Below are positions 6,810-15,148 of a DNA stretch of 64,000 bases, piece after piece. The translations under genes and the position numbers were made by a program. Each line of letters begins with the position of its first letter. Positions within the stretch are counted from its first letter, which is position 1. The notes under the pieces are model-generated. The model was not told the DNA's origin and did not search any database. It saw nothing but the letters and a program-made list of their open reading frames with translations. The stretch comes from Loktanella sp. SALINAS62 (lineage in GTDB: Bacteria > Pseudomonadota > Alphaproteobacteria > Rhodobacterales > Rhodobacteraceae). The stretch covers positions 48,157 to 112,156 of the forward strand of contig NZ_JAAFZU010000001.1 of NCBI RefSeq assembly GCF_018263905.1, in the 5' to 3' direction.

Positions 6810-6823
6810 TGGTGCCCCCGGCC
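6809..6823. repeat. att direct repeat, tRNA copy
   Basis: The 15 bases cover the tRNA-Leu 3' acceptor strand, discriminator and CCA plus one base. They are identical to 2004-2018 and so mark the right boundary of the element. Confidence 0.82.
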
Positions 6824-6895
6824 GGATTCGAACCGGCACGATCCAAAGATCAGGAGATTTTAAGTCTCCGGTGTCTACCATTCCACCACGGGGGC
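6810..6895 (-). tRNA. tRNA-Leu (anticodon TAA), CCA encoded
   Basis: Read on the minus strand, the acceptor GCCCCCG pairs with CGGGGGC and is followed by A and CCA. The anticodon stem GGAGA/TCTCC encloses the loop CTTAAAA with anticodon TAA. A long variable arm (TGATC-TTT-GGATC) makes it a class II tRNA, and the T-arm contains GGTTCGAATCC. It is intact despite the element inserted at its 3' end. Confidence 0.97.
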
Positions 6896-7028
6896 CCGGC
6901 ACCTTGGTAAGTGTGCAGGGCGGCGTCTTCAAGACTCTGATGTCGCTGTCTTGCAGAGTATCTGGCAGGCTGCATTTAATCCGCCACGGATTTTGCGTTG
7001 ACGCAGCGCGTCAGCCTGTGGGGCGGTT

Positions 7029-7511
7029 TCAACCTTGTGGCGGAACCGGTGATACGCCCTCTTCCTTGACGGCCTGCATCGCCACATAGGTCGATGTACC
7101 CGACACGTTCGGCAGGGTTGAAATGAACGACGCCAGCACAGCACGGTAATCGGTCATGCCGTAGGTCCGGACCTTCAGCAGATAGTCATAGGCGCCTGCG
7201 ATCATATGGCATTGTTCGATCTGTGGCACAGCCAGAACCGCCTCGTTAAAGTCACGCAAAGCGGACTCGCGGGTGTCGGACAGCTTTACCTCGACAAACG
7301 AAACATGATCCCGGCCCAGCGCAATAGGATCGAACAGCGCGCGATAGCCCCGGATCACGCCATCACTTTCAAGCTTTCGCAAACGCGCCTGCGTGGGTGA
7401 TTTGGACAACCCGATCCGTTCAGCAAGCGCAGTCACACTGATCCGGCCGTCAACAGCCAAAACATCCAAAATCTTTGCGTCGAAGCGATCCAGAATCCCA
7501 GTCGATTGCAC
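7029..7511 (-). CDS. putR: Lrp/AsnC-family regulator, probable proline-utilisation activator
   Basis: About 160 residues, with an N-terminal HTH ('ILDVLAVDGRISVTALAERI', 'GLSKSPTQARLRKLESDG') and a C-terminal RAM ligand-binding domain ('CHMIAGAYDYLLKVRT'). It is divergent from putA, separated by 110 bases containing a 17-bp perfect palindrome. In Rhodobacteraceae and other alphaproteobacteria, an Lrp-type PutR next to putA activates it in response to proline. The start is taken at the GTG at 7511, with AGGA nine bases upstream. A TTG at 7520 or the long frame to 7583 are less likely because they run into the control region. Family certain, role inferred from position. Confidence 0.88.
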   Translation of the reverse strand: MQSTGILDRFDAKILDVLAVDGRISVTALAERIGLSKSPTQARLRKLESDGVIRGYRALFDPIALGRDHVSFVEVKLSDTRESALRDFNEAVLAVPQIEQCHMIAGAYDYLLKVRTYGMTDYRAVLASFISTLPNVSGTSTYVAMQAVKEEGVSPVPPQG

Positions 7512-7538
7512 TTGATTCAATCCTGATTTGAAGTGCGT

Positions 7539-7555
7539 TTGGTCTATCAGACCAA
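7539..7555. promoter_or_regulatory. Palindrome between putR and putA (probable PutR site)
   Basis: TTGGTCT-ATC-AGACCAA is a perfect 7-bp inverted repeat in the divergent control region, 67 bases before the putA ATG. Its size and position fit an Lrp-type operator, but binding is inferred. Confidence 0.5.
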
Positions 7556-7621
7556 TAATAGCGGGCGGATCGTCTTGTCGCAAGGTGTTATAAAACGGTT
7601 ACACCCTTTTCGGAGATTACC

Positions 7622-10600
7622 ATGCCCCGTGATATCCAGGACACACTCCGCTCGCACATTGAAAGCGGGCTGTATGCAGACGAACGTGCTGTTGTTGCCG
7701 ATCTTGTCAAGCAGTCGGATTTGTCCGACGCGGATCGTGCCCGGATCACGGCGAATGGCGCCGATCTGGTCCGTCAGATCCGCGCCAGTTCCGAACCCGG
7801 CCTGATGGAGGTCTTTCTGGCCGAATACGGCCTGTCCACCGACGAAGGTATTGCGCTGATGTGTCTGGCAGAAGCGCTTTTGCGCGTGCCGGACAGCATC
7901 ACCATCGACGCGCTGATCGAAGATAAGATCGCACCATCTGACTGGGGCAAGCATCTGGGCCATTCCGCATCCAGCCTTGTGAACGCATCCACTTGGGCGT
8001 TGATGTTGACCGGGCGTGTTCTGGACGACGAAAAGCCGGGCATCACGCGCCATCTGCGCGGTGCGGTCAAGCGACTGGGCGAACCGGTCATCCGCACCGC
8101 CGTTGGACGTGCAATGCGTGAAATGGGTCGTCAGTTCGTGCTGGGCGAAACCATTGAAAAGGCCATGTCGCGCGCCGAAGGCATGCAGAAAAAGGGATTT
8201 ACCTATTCCTATGACATGCTGGGCGAAGCAGCACGCACCGACAAGGACGCCCGCACCTATCAACTGGCGTATTCGCGGGCGATTTCGGCCATCGCGAAAC
8301 ATTGCACGCATGATTCCGTCGCCGAAAACCCGGGCATTTCCGTCAAGCTGTCCGCCCTGCACCCCCGCTATGAAGAAGCGCACCGCGAACGCGTCATGTC
8401 CGAACTGGTGCCGCGCGTCACCTCGCTTGCGATCCTCGCAAAAGCCGCCGGGATGGGGTTCAACATCGACGCCGAAGAAGCCGACCGCCTGTCCCTGTCA
8501 CTGGATGTGATCGAAGAAGTGCTGTCCGAACCTGCCCTGGCGGGCTGGGACGGATTTGGCATCGTGGTGCAGGCATACGGGCTGCGCGCGCACATGGTCA
8601 TCGATTATCTTCACGACATGGCCGTACGGCTGGACCGCAAGATCATGATCCGGCTCGTCAAAGGTGCCTATTGGGACGCCGAAATCAAGCGCGCACAGGT
8701 CATGGGGATCGACGGCTTTCCCGTCTTTACCGCAAAGGCGCATACCGACGTCAGCTATATGGTCAACGCGCGCAAGCTGCTGGGTTTGACGGACCGCATC
8801 TACCCGCAGTTTGCCACGCACAACGCCCATACTGTCGCCGCCATCCTTGATCTGGCCGATACCATGGGTCGCACGCCGGACGATTACGAATTCCAGCGGC
8901 TGCACGGCATGGGCGAAACGCTGCATACAATCGTGATCAAGGAACGCGGCACGCGCTGCCGCATCTACGCCCCCGTCGGCGCACACGAAGACCTGCTTGC
9001 CTATTTGGTCCGCCGACTTTTGGAAAACGGCGCAAACTCTTCGTTTGTGAACCAGATCGTTGACGAAACCGTCCCGCCAGAGGTGGTGGCCGCCGATCCA
9101 TTTGCGCAAATCAACAAGATGCCGGACCTGCACGCCGGACCGGACCTGTTCCAGCCAGAACGCATGAATTCCAAAGGGTTCGACCTGACGCATATCCCGA
9201 CGTTGCACCAGATTTTCGACGTCCGCGATCGGCATCAATCAAAGGTCTGGAAAGTCGCACCGATCCTTGCGGGCGAAAGCGATCCCGACCGTGACACGCA
9301 CGACCGGTTCAATCCCGCGCGTCCAGGCGATCTGGTCGGACGGGTTGCCCATGCCACGCCGGACGATGTGGCGGTCGCACTGGACGCCGCAGCCCCGTGG
9401 GACGTGCCAACACAGGAACGCGCGCGCATCCTGAACGATGTGGCCGATGCGTTCGAAGACGCCTATGGCGAACTGTTCGCCTGTCTGGCCCGCGAAGCTG
9501 GCAAGGCCTTGACCGACGCTGTTGCCGAACTGCGCGAAGCGGTGGATTTCCTGCGCTACTACGCCGCGCAGGCAACGCATCATAGCGATTCCACACCGCG
9601 CGGTGTGTGGACATGCATCAGCCCCTGGAACTTTCCCTTGGCGATTTTCACGGGTCAGATCGCGGCTGCGCTGGCCGCAGGCAATGCTGTGATTGCAAAA
9701 CCTGCAGAACAATCGCCGATCATTGCAAAACTGGCCGTTGATCTGATGCACAAGGCAGGCGTGCCCACAAGCGCCCTGCAATTGCTGCCCGGCGGTGGTG
9801 ATATCGGTGCGGCGGTCACGTCTGACCGGCGGATCAAGGGCGTTGCCTTTACCGGATCCACCGCCACCGCCCGCAAGATCGCGGCGGCAATGGCCGAACA
9901 TTGCCTGCCCGGAACACCGCTGATCGCCGAAACCGGCGGTCTGAACGCGATGATCGCCGATTCGACCGCCCTGCCCGAACATGCGGTGCGCGATATCATC
10001 AACGGCGCGTTCCGGTCCGCCGGGCAACGCTGCTCTGCCCTGCGCTGCCTGTACGTTCAGGAAGACGTGGCTGACAAGCTGATCGAAATGCTCAAGGGCG
10101 CGATGAATGCCCTCACGCTGGGCGATCCGTGGGCGCTGTCAACCGACATTGGCCCGGTGATTGACCGTGCGGCCAAGGATGGCATCGATGCACATATCGC
10201 CAAGGCTGCGGCCGAAGGCCGTGTCCTGCATCAGTTGGCAATACCCGCCCAAGGCCATTTCGTGGCCCCCACGATCATTGCGTTGAACAGCATCGACGAG
10301 CTGGAACGCGAGGTATTCGGCCCCGTGCTTCATGTAGTGCGGTTCAAGGCGCGTGATCTGTCAAAGGTTGCAGATGCCATCAATGCGACAGGTTACGGTC
10401 TGACCTTCGGTCTGCACACGCGCATCGACGACCGGGTCGAAATGATGGTGAACAGCATACATTGCGGCAACATTTATGTAAACCGCGACCAGATCGGTGC
10501 AATCGTCGGTAGCCAGCCATTCGGAGGTGAGGGTCTGTCCGGCACCGGGCCAAAGGCAGGCGGTCCGCTGTATCTGCCCCGGTTCTACGTGCCGACCCCG

Positions 10601-11080
10601 CGCGCCGAAACCAGTGGTGGCTGGACCACACACGACAACGCCAACCGGTTGAACAAGGCGATCGCAAACGCGCCGGCGGGCCAATCGTCTGAACCGCGCG
10701 ATATGCCCGGACCGACAGGTGAATCGAACCGCTGGTCGACACACCCGCGTGGCCCGGTCCTGTGCATGGGCCCCGGCCCCGATACCGCAAAAGCACAGGC
10801 GCGGACCGTCACGGAATTTGGCGGCCAGCCAGTGCTGGCCGACGGAGAAATCTCGCCCGAAACGTTGACGCTGTTGTCAGATCTGGCCTGCGTGCTGTGG
10901 TGGGGCGACGAAGACACGGGCCGTGCCTACGCTGCGGCCCTGGCGCAGCGCGATGGCCCGATCGTGGGACTGGTCACAGCGATGCCGGACAAGGCGCATG
11001 TGACCCACGAACGCCACGTTTGCATCGACACCACCGCCGCAGGCGGCAATGCCGCCCTGCTGGCCGAAGTGGCGGGCTAA
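7622..11080 (+). CDS. putA: Bifunctional proline dehydrogenase / L-glutamate gamma-semialdehyde dehydrogenase
   Basis: Oxidises proline to glutamate in two steps, passing electrons to quinone (FAD domain) and NAD+. The protein has 1152 residues. After an N-terminal helical region, the FAD-binding proline dehydrogenase barrel (about 190-480) contains 'ISVKLSALHPRY', 'RLVKGAYWDAEIK' and 'FATHNAHTVAAI'. The aldehyde dehydrogenase domain (about 540-1010) contains 'ISPWNFPLAIFTGQ', 'FTGSTATARKIA', 'ETGGLNAMI' and the catalytic Cys near 804 in 'SAGQRCSALRC'. An extra C-terminal region of about 130 residues follows. There is no N-terminal ribbon-helix-helix domain, so unlike the E. coli protein it is not its own repressor; the divergent putR supplies control. 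Confidence 0.97.
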   Translation: MPRDIQDTLRSHIESGLYADERAVVADLVKQSDLSDADRARITANGADLVRQIRASSEPGLMEVFLAEYGLSTDEGIALMCLAEALLRVPDSITIDALIEDKIAPSDWGKHLGHSASSLVNASTWALMLTGRVLDDEKPGITRHLRGAVKRLGEPVIRTAVGRAMREMGRQFVLGETIEKAMSRAEGMQKKGFTYSYDMLGEAARTDKDARTYQLAYSRAISAIAKHCTHDSVAENPGISVKLSALHPRYEEAHRERVMSELVPRVTSLAILAKAAGMGFNIDAEEADRLSLSLDVIEEVLSEPALAGWDGFGIVVQAYGLRAHMVIDYLHDMAVRLDRKIMIRLVKGAYWDAEIKRAQVMGIDGFPVFTAKAHTDVSYMVNARKLLGLTDRIYPQFATHNAHTVAAILDLADTMGRTPDDYEFQRLHGMGETLHTIVIKERGTRCRIYAPVGAHEDLLAYLVRRLLENGANSSFVNQIVDETVPPEVVAADPFAQINKMPDLHAGPDLFQPERMNSKGFDLTHIPTLHQIFDVRDRHQSKVWKVAPILAGESDPDRDTHDRFNPARPGDLVGRVAHATPDDVAVALDAAAPWDVPTQERARILNDVADAFEDAYGELFACLAREAGKALTDAVAELREAVDFLRYYAAQATHHSDSTPRGVWTCISPWNFPLAIFTGQIAAALAAGNAVIAKPAEQSPIIAKLAVDLMHKAGVPTSALQLLPGGGDIGAAVTSDRRIKGVAFTGSTATARKIAAAMAEHCLPGTPLIAETGGLNAMIADSTALPEHAVRDIINGAFRSAGQRCSALRCLYVQEDVADKLIEMLKGAMNALTLGDPWALSTDIGPVIDRAAKDGIDAHIAKAAAEGRVLHQLAIPAQGHFVAPTIIALNSIDELEREVFGPVLHVVRFKARDLSKVADAINATGYGLTFGLHTRIDDRVEMMVNSIHCGNIYVNRDQIGAIVGSQPFGGEGLSGTGPKAGGPLYLPRFYVPTPRAETSGGWTTHDNANRLNKAIANAPAGQSSEPRDMPGPTGESNRWSTHPRGPVLCMGPGPDTAKAQARTVTEFGGQPVLADGEISPETLTLLSDLACVLWWGDEDTGRAYAAALAQRDGPIVGLVTAMPDKAHVTHERHVCIDTTAAGGNAALLAEVAG

Positions 11081-11090
11081 TAGACGCGGT

Positions 11091-11121
11091 CCGCTGTCCC
11101 GCACTTGACGCGGGACAGCGG
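11091..11121 (+). terminator. Stem-loop after putA
   Basis: CCGCTGTCCCGC pairs perfectly with GCGGGACAGCGG around a 7-base loop, ten bases after the putA stop. No T-tract follows, so it may be a 3'-end stabiliser or a Rho-assisted terminator. Confidence 0.55.
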
Positions 11122-11138
11122 AGCGTCACGTTGGTCGG

Positions 11139-11870
11139 ATGTTCCCGATCCGTGACCACAACCCGTCGACCCGCACGCCATTCGTGACCTACGCCCTGCT
11201 GGGCGCGAACGTCACGATATGGGTCTGGTCTGTGATCGCCGCACAGAACGATGTTGCGCTGTCCCAGCTATACTATGATTTTGCCTTGATCCCGGCCCGT
11301 GTCACCGGCGGCGAAGGCTGGGGCGGATTCGTCACGTCGATGTTCCTGCATGGTGGGATCCTGCATCTGGCAGGAAACATGCTTTTTTTGTTCATCTTTG
11401 GCGACAACATGGAAGATCGGATGGGCCACCTGCCCTATGCGCTGTTTTATCTGGCCTGCGGCATCGCCGCCGGGTTCGCACAGGTCGCGTCGGAACCGTT
11501 TTCAGCCGTGCCGACCATCGGCGCATCGGGCGCGATTGCGGGTGTGATGGGTGGCTACCTGCTACTGTTCCCCAAGGCACGGGTCGATGTTTTTCTGTTT
11601 TTCATCGTATTTTTCCGCATCATTCCAATTCCCGCATGGATCACGCTGGCCCTGTGGTTTCTGGTGCAGCTTTGGGGTGGGTTCGGCAGCAACGAAGGTG
11701 TGGCCTATTGGGCGCACAACGGCGGGTTTATCGCGGGCGTGCTGCTGACGGTACCGCTGTGGATCACATTGGGCGGCCCGCGTTTCTGGCAAAAGACTCA
11801 CGGCCACCCCGACAATCCGCCGGCACACTACCGGACGTCAACAATCCCGAAAGTGTCGCGCAGACGCTAG
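11139..11870 (+). CDS. Rhomboid-family intramembrane serine protease
   Basis: A 243-residue integral membrane protein with about six hydrophobic segments. Catalytic motifs are present: 'TIGASGAIAGVMGGY' with nucleophile Ser130, and His193 in 'WAHNGGFIAGVL'. The family HxxxN-type segment is 'FLHGGILHLAGNMLFLFIFG'. It cleaves transmembrane substrates within the membrane; substrates cannot be predicted. It starts 58 bases after putA and has a weak ribosome-binding site. Its 3' end overlaps the converging inositol monophosphatase-type gene by four bases. Confidence 0.92.
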   Translation: MFPIRDHNPSTRTPFVTYALLGANVTIWVWSVIAAQNDVALSQLYYDFALIPARVTGGEGWGGFVTSMFLHGGILHLAGNMLFLFIFGDNMEDRMGHLPYALFYLACGIAAGFAQVASEPFSAVPTIGASGAIAGVMGGYLLLFPKARVDVFLFFIVFFRIIPIPAWITLALWFLVQLWGGFGSNEGVAYWAHNGGFIAGVLLTVPLWITLGGPRFWQKTHGHPDNPPAHYRTSTIPKVSRRR

Positions 11871-12655
11871 GCGTTGCGGATGACCTTGGCAAAATTGGCA
11901 AAGATATCGCTGTTTGACACGATCATGTCACCGCTGGTCAGCGGATCGCCATCGGGACGAATGGCTTCGGTGATTGCCCCGGCTTCCTTGCAGATCAACG
12001 CACCGGCCGCGATGTCCCAGATGTGCAGACGGCGTTCCCAAAATCCATCGAACCGCCCCGCTGCCACATAGGCAAGATCAAGCGAGGCCGCACCGAACCG
12101 CCGCACACCCGCGCAGGCGGGCAGGATGCGGGCCAGATCCTGCAGCGTTTCCGGCAGGTCGCCGCGCCCTGACCACGGCAGGCCCGTTGCGAACAAGGCA
12201 TCCGACATGCGGTGCCGCGCGGACACGCGGATGCGCGATTCGTTGACGAAAGCACCGAACCCTTTTTCGGCATAGAACATCTCGTCTTTGACCGGGTCAT
12301 AGATGACGCCGGACACGATCTGCCCCTTGTGTTCCAATGCGATGGACACCGCCCAATGCGGCAAGCCGTGCAGATAGTTCGTGGTGCCGTCCAGCGGATC
12401 GACGATCCAGCGCCGGGTCGGGTCCTCGCCTGCCTGCTCGCCGCCTTCTTCGCCCAGAAAGCCATAGGACGGACGGGCGTGCATCAGATCTTCGCGGATG
12501 GTCTGTTCGGCCTGACGGTCGGCCCGGCTGACGAAATCGCCCGGCCCCTTGGTCGACACCTGAAGCTGTTCGACTTCGGTAAAGTCCTTCAACAGGCCGC
12601 GCCCTGCCTTGCGGGCGGTTTTCATCATCACGTTTAGGTTCGCGCTACCGGCCAT
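11867..12655 (-). CDS. suhB: Inositol monophosphatase family protein (SuhB-like)
   Basis: A 262-residue Mg-dependent phosphatase-family protein. Metal-binding motifs are intact: 'FLGEEGG', 'WIVDPLDGTTNYLHG' and the C-terminal 'IWDIAAGALICKEAGA'. Members hydrolyse inositol-1-phosphate or related sugar phosphates; SuhB of E. coli also binds RNA polymerase and ribosomal RNA operon complexes. I start it at the ATG at 12655; the open frame continues 48 bases upstream without support. It overlaps the rhomboid gene tail-to-tail. The exact substrate is open. Confidence 0.9.
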   Translation of the reverse strand: MAGSANLNVMMKTARKAGRGLLKDFTEVEQLQVSTKGPGDFVSRADRQAEQTIREDLMHARPSYGFLGEEGGEQAGEDPTRRWIVDPLDGTTNYLHGLPHWAVSIALEHKGQIVSGVIYDPVKDEMFYAEKGFGAFVNESRIRVSARHRMSDALFATGLPWSGRGDLPETLQDLARILPACAGVRRFGAASLDLAYVAAGRFDGFWERRLHIWDIAAGALICKEAGAITEAIRPDGDPLTSGDMIVSNSDIFANFAKVIRNA

Positions 12656-12765
12656 GTCTTGTCTCCGTCTGAAGTCACCGGCGGCGTATAGGCGCACGCG
12701 CAACTGCGCACAAGGTCGGCCCGTGTCACCAGCCCGCTATTCCTGCGGCAGGCGACAGGAAGCCA

Positions 12766-13668
12766 TTACCCTTGCCGTCGCACCACCTCTGTCCGGGCCA
12801 GACGAATAACGTGGGACATGAAAGGCAAGTCGCCGTCCACCTTCCGTGTGGCGGCATACAACCGTTTTGTCAGTCCATTGGCCGTCAGCGGTCGCGTGAT
12901 GTAATCGGCGTTGTAGCGCACCTGCCGCACTACCCAATCGGGCAGCACCGACACCCCGCGCCCGGACGCCACCAGCAGCAGGATCATTGCGGTCAATTCG
13001 ACCTGCCTCACCGCCATCGGTTCGACCTTGGCAGGGGTCAGCAGAGCGCTGAATACGTCGAGCCGATGCCTGTCGACAGGATAGGTGATCAGTGTCTGGT
13101 CCGCGAAATCCGCCGCCGTGACAAATTGCTTTTGCGACAGCGGATGGTCTGCGGCCGCGACAAAGATCGGTTCGTAATCAAAAATGGGCGTGAACATCAC
13201 GCCGTCCAATTCCACGGGGTCGGACGACACGACCAGATCCACCTCTTCGCGTTGCAGCGCGGGCAGCGCGTCGAACGCCAGACCGGGGCGGATATCCACG
13301 TCCACGTCGGGCCATGCTTTGCGGAACTGGTCCAGCACCGGCATCAGCCATTCGAAACAGGCGTGACATTCGATGGCGATGTGAAGCCGACCCGCCTTGC
13401 CGCTGATCAAGCCTTCGAATTCGGCTTCCAGTGCTGCGACTTGCGGCAAGATGCGTTCTGCAGCCGCCAGCAGTTTCATCCCCGCCGCAGACAATCGCAG
13501 CGGTTTGGTGCGGCGCACGAACAGTTCGACCCCGGCCTGATCCTCTATCCCTTTGATCTGGTGGGACAATGCAGATTGCGTGATCCCCAAAAGATCCGCC
13601 GCGCGGCCCAGACCACCGGTATCGTGGATCGCCTTGATCGTGCGTAGATGCCGGAATTCGATATGCAT
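12766..13668 (-). CDS. metR: LysR-family regulator, MetR-like
   Basis: A 300-residue LysR-type regulator with an N-terminal winged HTH ('HLRTIKAIHDTGGLGRAADL', 'LGITQSALSHQIKGIEDQAG') and a substrate-binding domain ('FEWLMPVLDQFRKAWPDVD', 'SGRGVSVLPDWVV'). Divergent from metF, which is the classical MetR arrangement, it should activate methionine-synthesis genes with homocysteine as co-effector. The intergenic region holds a near-consensus MetR box at 13702-13714. The start at 13668 overlaps nothing, and the protein has normal LysR length. Assignment as MetR rests on sequence pattern and the metF neighbour together. Confidence 0.88.
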   Translation of the reverse strand: MHIEFRHLRTIKAIHDTGGLGRAADLLGITQSALSHQIKGIEDQAGVELFVRRTKPLRLSAAGMKLLAAAERILPQVAALEAEFEGLISGKAGRLHIAIECHACFEWLMPVLDQFRKAWPDVDVDIRPGLAFDALPALQREEVDLVVSSDPVELDGVMFTPIFDYEPIFVAAADHPLSQKQFVTAADFADQTLITYPVDRHRLDVFSALLTPAKVEPMAVRQVELTAMILLLVASGRGVSVLPDWVVRQVRYNADYITRPLTANGLTKRLYAATRKVDGDLPFMSHVIRLARTEVVRRQG

Positions 13669-13701
13669 ATGCCGTCGACCTCATAATCATGGTGAGGTTT
13701 A

Positions 13702-13714
13702 TGAATTTGCCTCA
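13702..13714. promoter_or_regulatory. MetR-type operator between metR and metF
   Basis: TGAATTTGCCTCA fits the MetR consensus TGAA-N5-TTCA with one mismatch (CTCA). It is embedded in three alternating CCTCA/TGAGG half-sites at 13679, 13693 and 13710. It lies 52 bases from the metF start and 34 from the metR start. Confidence 0.5.
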
Positions 13715-13765
13715 TATGCCGTAGCCGATCATATATGACAAGAACCCAAGATCAGGATATGCGCC

Positions 13766-14632
13766 ATGACCCGCCCCGCCATCAGCTTTGAATTTTTCCC
13801 GCCCAAAAATCTGGAAGGATCTTTCAGGCTGTGGGACTGCATCAATACGCTCGCCCCGCTGGCACCGGAATTCGTATCCGTGACCTATGGCGCGGGCGGC
13901 ACCACACGTAAACTGACCCACGAAGCAGTGACCGCCATCGACCGCACCACCGGCCTGCGCGTTGCCGCCCATCTGACCTGCGTTGACGCCACCCGCGCCG
14001 AAACACTGGCCATCGCAGACGAATACGCCGCAGCCGGGATCACCGATATCGTCGCGCTGCGTGGCGACGCCCCAAAAGGGCAGGACAAGTTTACCGTGCA
14101 TCCTGACGGATTTGGATCGTCGGTAGAATTGATCGGCGCACTCGCCGACACCGGGAAATTCACGCTGCGCGTCGGCGCCTATCCTGAAAAGCACCCCGAA
14201 GCTGCCGATCAGGCCGCCGATATCGCGTTCCTGAAACGCAAGATCGACGCAGGTGCCAGTGCCGCGATCACGCAATTCTTCTTTGAAGCGGACACATTTT
14301 TTCGGTTCCGCGATGCCTGTGCCGCCGCCGGGATCGACGCGCCGATCATCCCCGGCATTCTGCCAGTCGAAAACTGGGCCGGCGCAGCGCGGTTCGCCAA
14401 GGCGACTGGCACCAGCATCCCGCCCGTGATCGCGCAAGCCTTTGAAAATGCGACCCGCGACGGCAACGCGGACCTGCTGGCCACAGCACTGGCAACGGAA
14501 TTGTGCGATGAACTGGTGCAGGGTGGCGTCGATCATCTGCATTTCTACACGCTGAACAAACCGCAACTGACGCAGGACGTCTGCCGGGCATTGGGCATTG
14601 CGCCGCAGACCCGCTTGCAAAACGTGGCATAG
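13766..14632 (+). CDS. metF: Methylenetetrahydrofolate reductase
   Basis: Reduces 5,10-methylene-THF to 5-methyl-THF, the methyl donor for methionine synthesis, using FAD and NAD(P)H. At 288 residues it has normal bacterial length. It begins 'MTRPAISFEFFPPKNLEG', where the Glu of 'FEFFPPK' is the catalytic acid. Further family motifs are 'VTYGAGGTTRKLTHE', 'AHLTCVDATRAE', 'ALRGDAPKG' and 'AITQFFFEADTFFRF'. It is divergent from metR and presumably activated by it. Confidence 0.96.
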   Translation: MTRPAISFEFFPPKNLEGSFRLWDCINTLAPLAPEFVSVTYGAGGTTRKLTHEAVTAIDRTTGLRVAAHLTCVDATRAETLAIADEYAAAGITDIVALRGDAPKGQDKFTVHPDGFGSSVELIGALADTGKFTLRVGAYPEKHPEAADQAADIAFLKRKIDAGASAAITQFFFEADTFFRFRDACAAAGIDAPIIPGILPVENWAGAARFAKATGTSIPPVIAQAFENATRDGNADLLATALATELCDELVQGGVDHLHFYTLNKPQLTQDVCRALGIAPQTRLQNVA

Positions 14633-14674
14633 GCAGGTCACCTTAGGGCGGACCTCACAACAGGACCGTCCGTG

Positions 14675-15148
14675 ATGCTTGCCACTTCCTTTAACGAACT
14701 GCCCAGCCGGGACACGCTGTTGTCGCTGTCCGGGCTGGATTTCATGCGCGGCATTCTGGATGGCAGCCTGTCGGGTCCACCCATCGCCGGAATCATGGGT
14801 TACGCGCTGGAAACCGTCGAGGCCGGGCGTGTCGTGTTCACCGGCACCCCCGGTTTCGCGCATACCAACCCGATGGGCGGCGTTCACGGGGGCTGGTACG
14901 GCACACTGCTGGATTCCGCGATGGCCTGTGCTGTGATGACGACTCTGCCGCAGGGGTCGATCTATACGACGCTGGAATACAAGATCAACATCACCCGCGC
15001 CATTCCGCCCGGCACTGCGATCCGCGCCGAAGGCCGCGTGGATCACGCAGGGCGGTCAACCGGCGTGGCAACAGGCCGGATCGTGGATGTCGACGGCAGG
15101 CTTTATGCGACCGGATCAACCACCTGTCTGATCATGAAGATCGCCTGA
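14675..15148 (+). CDS. PaaI-family thioesterase (hotdog fold)
   Basis: A 157-residue acyl-CoA thioesterase-like protein with one hotdog domain. The signature 'NPMGGVHGGWYGTLLDSAMA' holds the usual HGG...D active-site pattern of the PaaI family, followed by 'YTTLEYKINITRAIPPG'. The substrate is probably an aromatic or medium-chain acyl-CoA but cannot be fixed. A GTG at 14672 directly precedes the ATG; AGGA lies nine bases before the ATG. It follows metF by 42 bases and overlaps the converging DUF2235 gene by 17 bases. Confidence 0.88.
   Translation: MLATSFNELPSRDTLLSLSGLDFMRGILDGSLSGPPIAGIMGYALETVEAGRVVFTGTPGFAHTNPMGGVHGGWYGTLLDSAMACAVMTTLPQGSIYTTLEYKINITRAIPPGTAIRAEGRVDHAGRSTGVATGRIVDVDGRLYATGSTTCLIMKIA

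Larger units (their letters stand above)
2004..6823. mobile_element. Small integrative element in tRNA-Leu(TAA)
   Basis: A 4.8-kb segment is bounded by two identical 15-bp repeats. The right copy includes the encoded CCA end and 3' acceptor strand of tRNA-Leu. Inside are a complete tyrosine integrase, an AT-rich gene of unknown function, an AlpA-type regulator, a run of four overlapping small genes ending in a helix-turn-helix protein, and a lipoprotein gene. No capsid, terminase, relaxase or recognisable replicase gene is present, so it cannot be an autonomous phage or conjugative element as seen; a satellite-like or helper-dependent element, or a reduced one, fits better. The integrase sits at the end far from the tRNA and reads inwards, whereas in P4-type elements it is usually next to the tRNA. 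Confidence 0.82.

Noticed and set aside
13712..15046. Open frame of 444 codons on the minus strand
   Set aside because: Antisense to metF and the thioesterase gene, both well supported; no recognisable domain.
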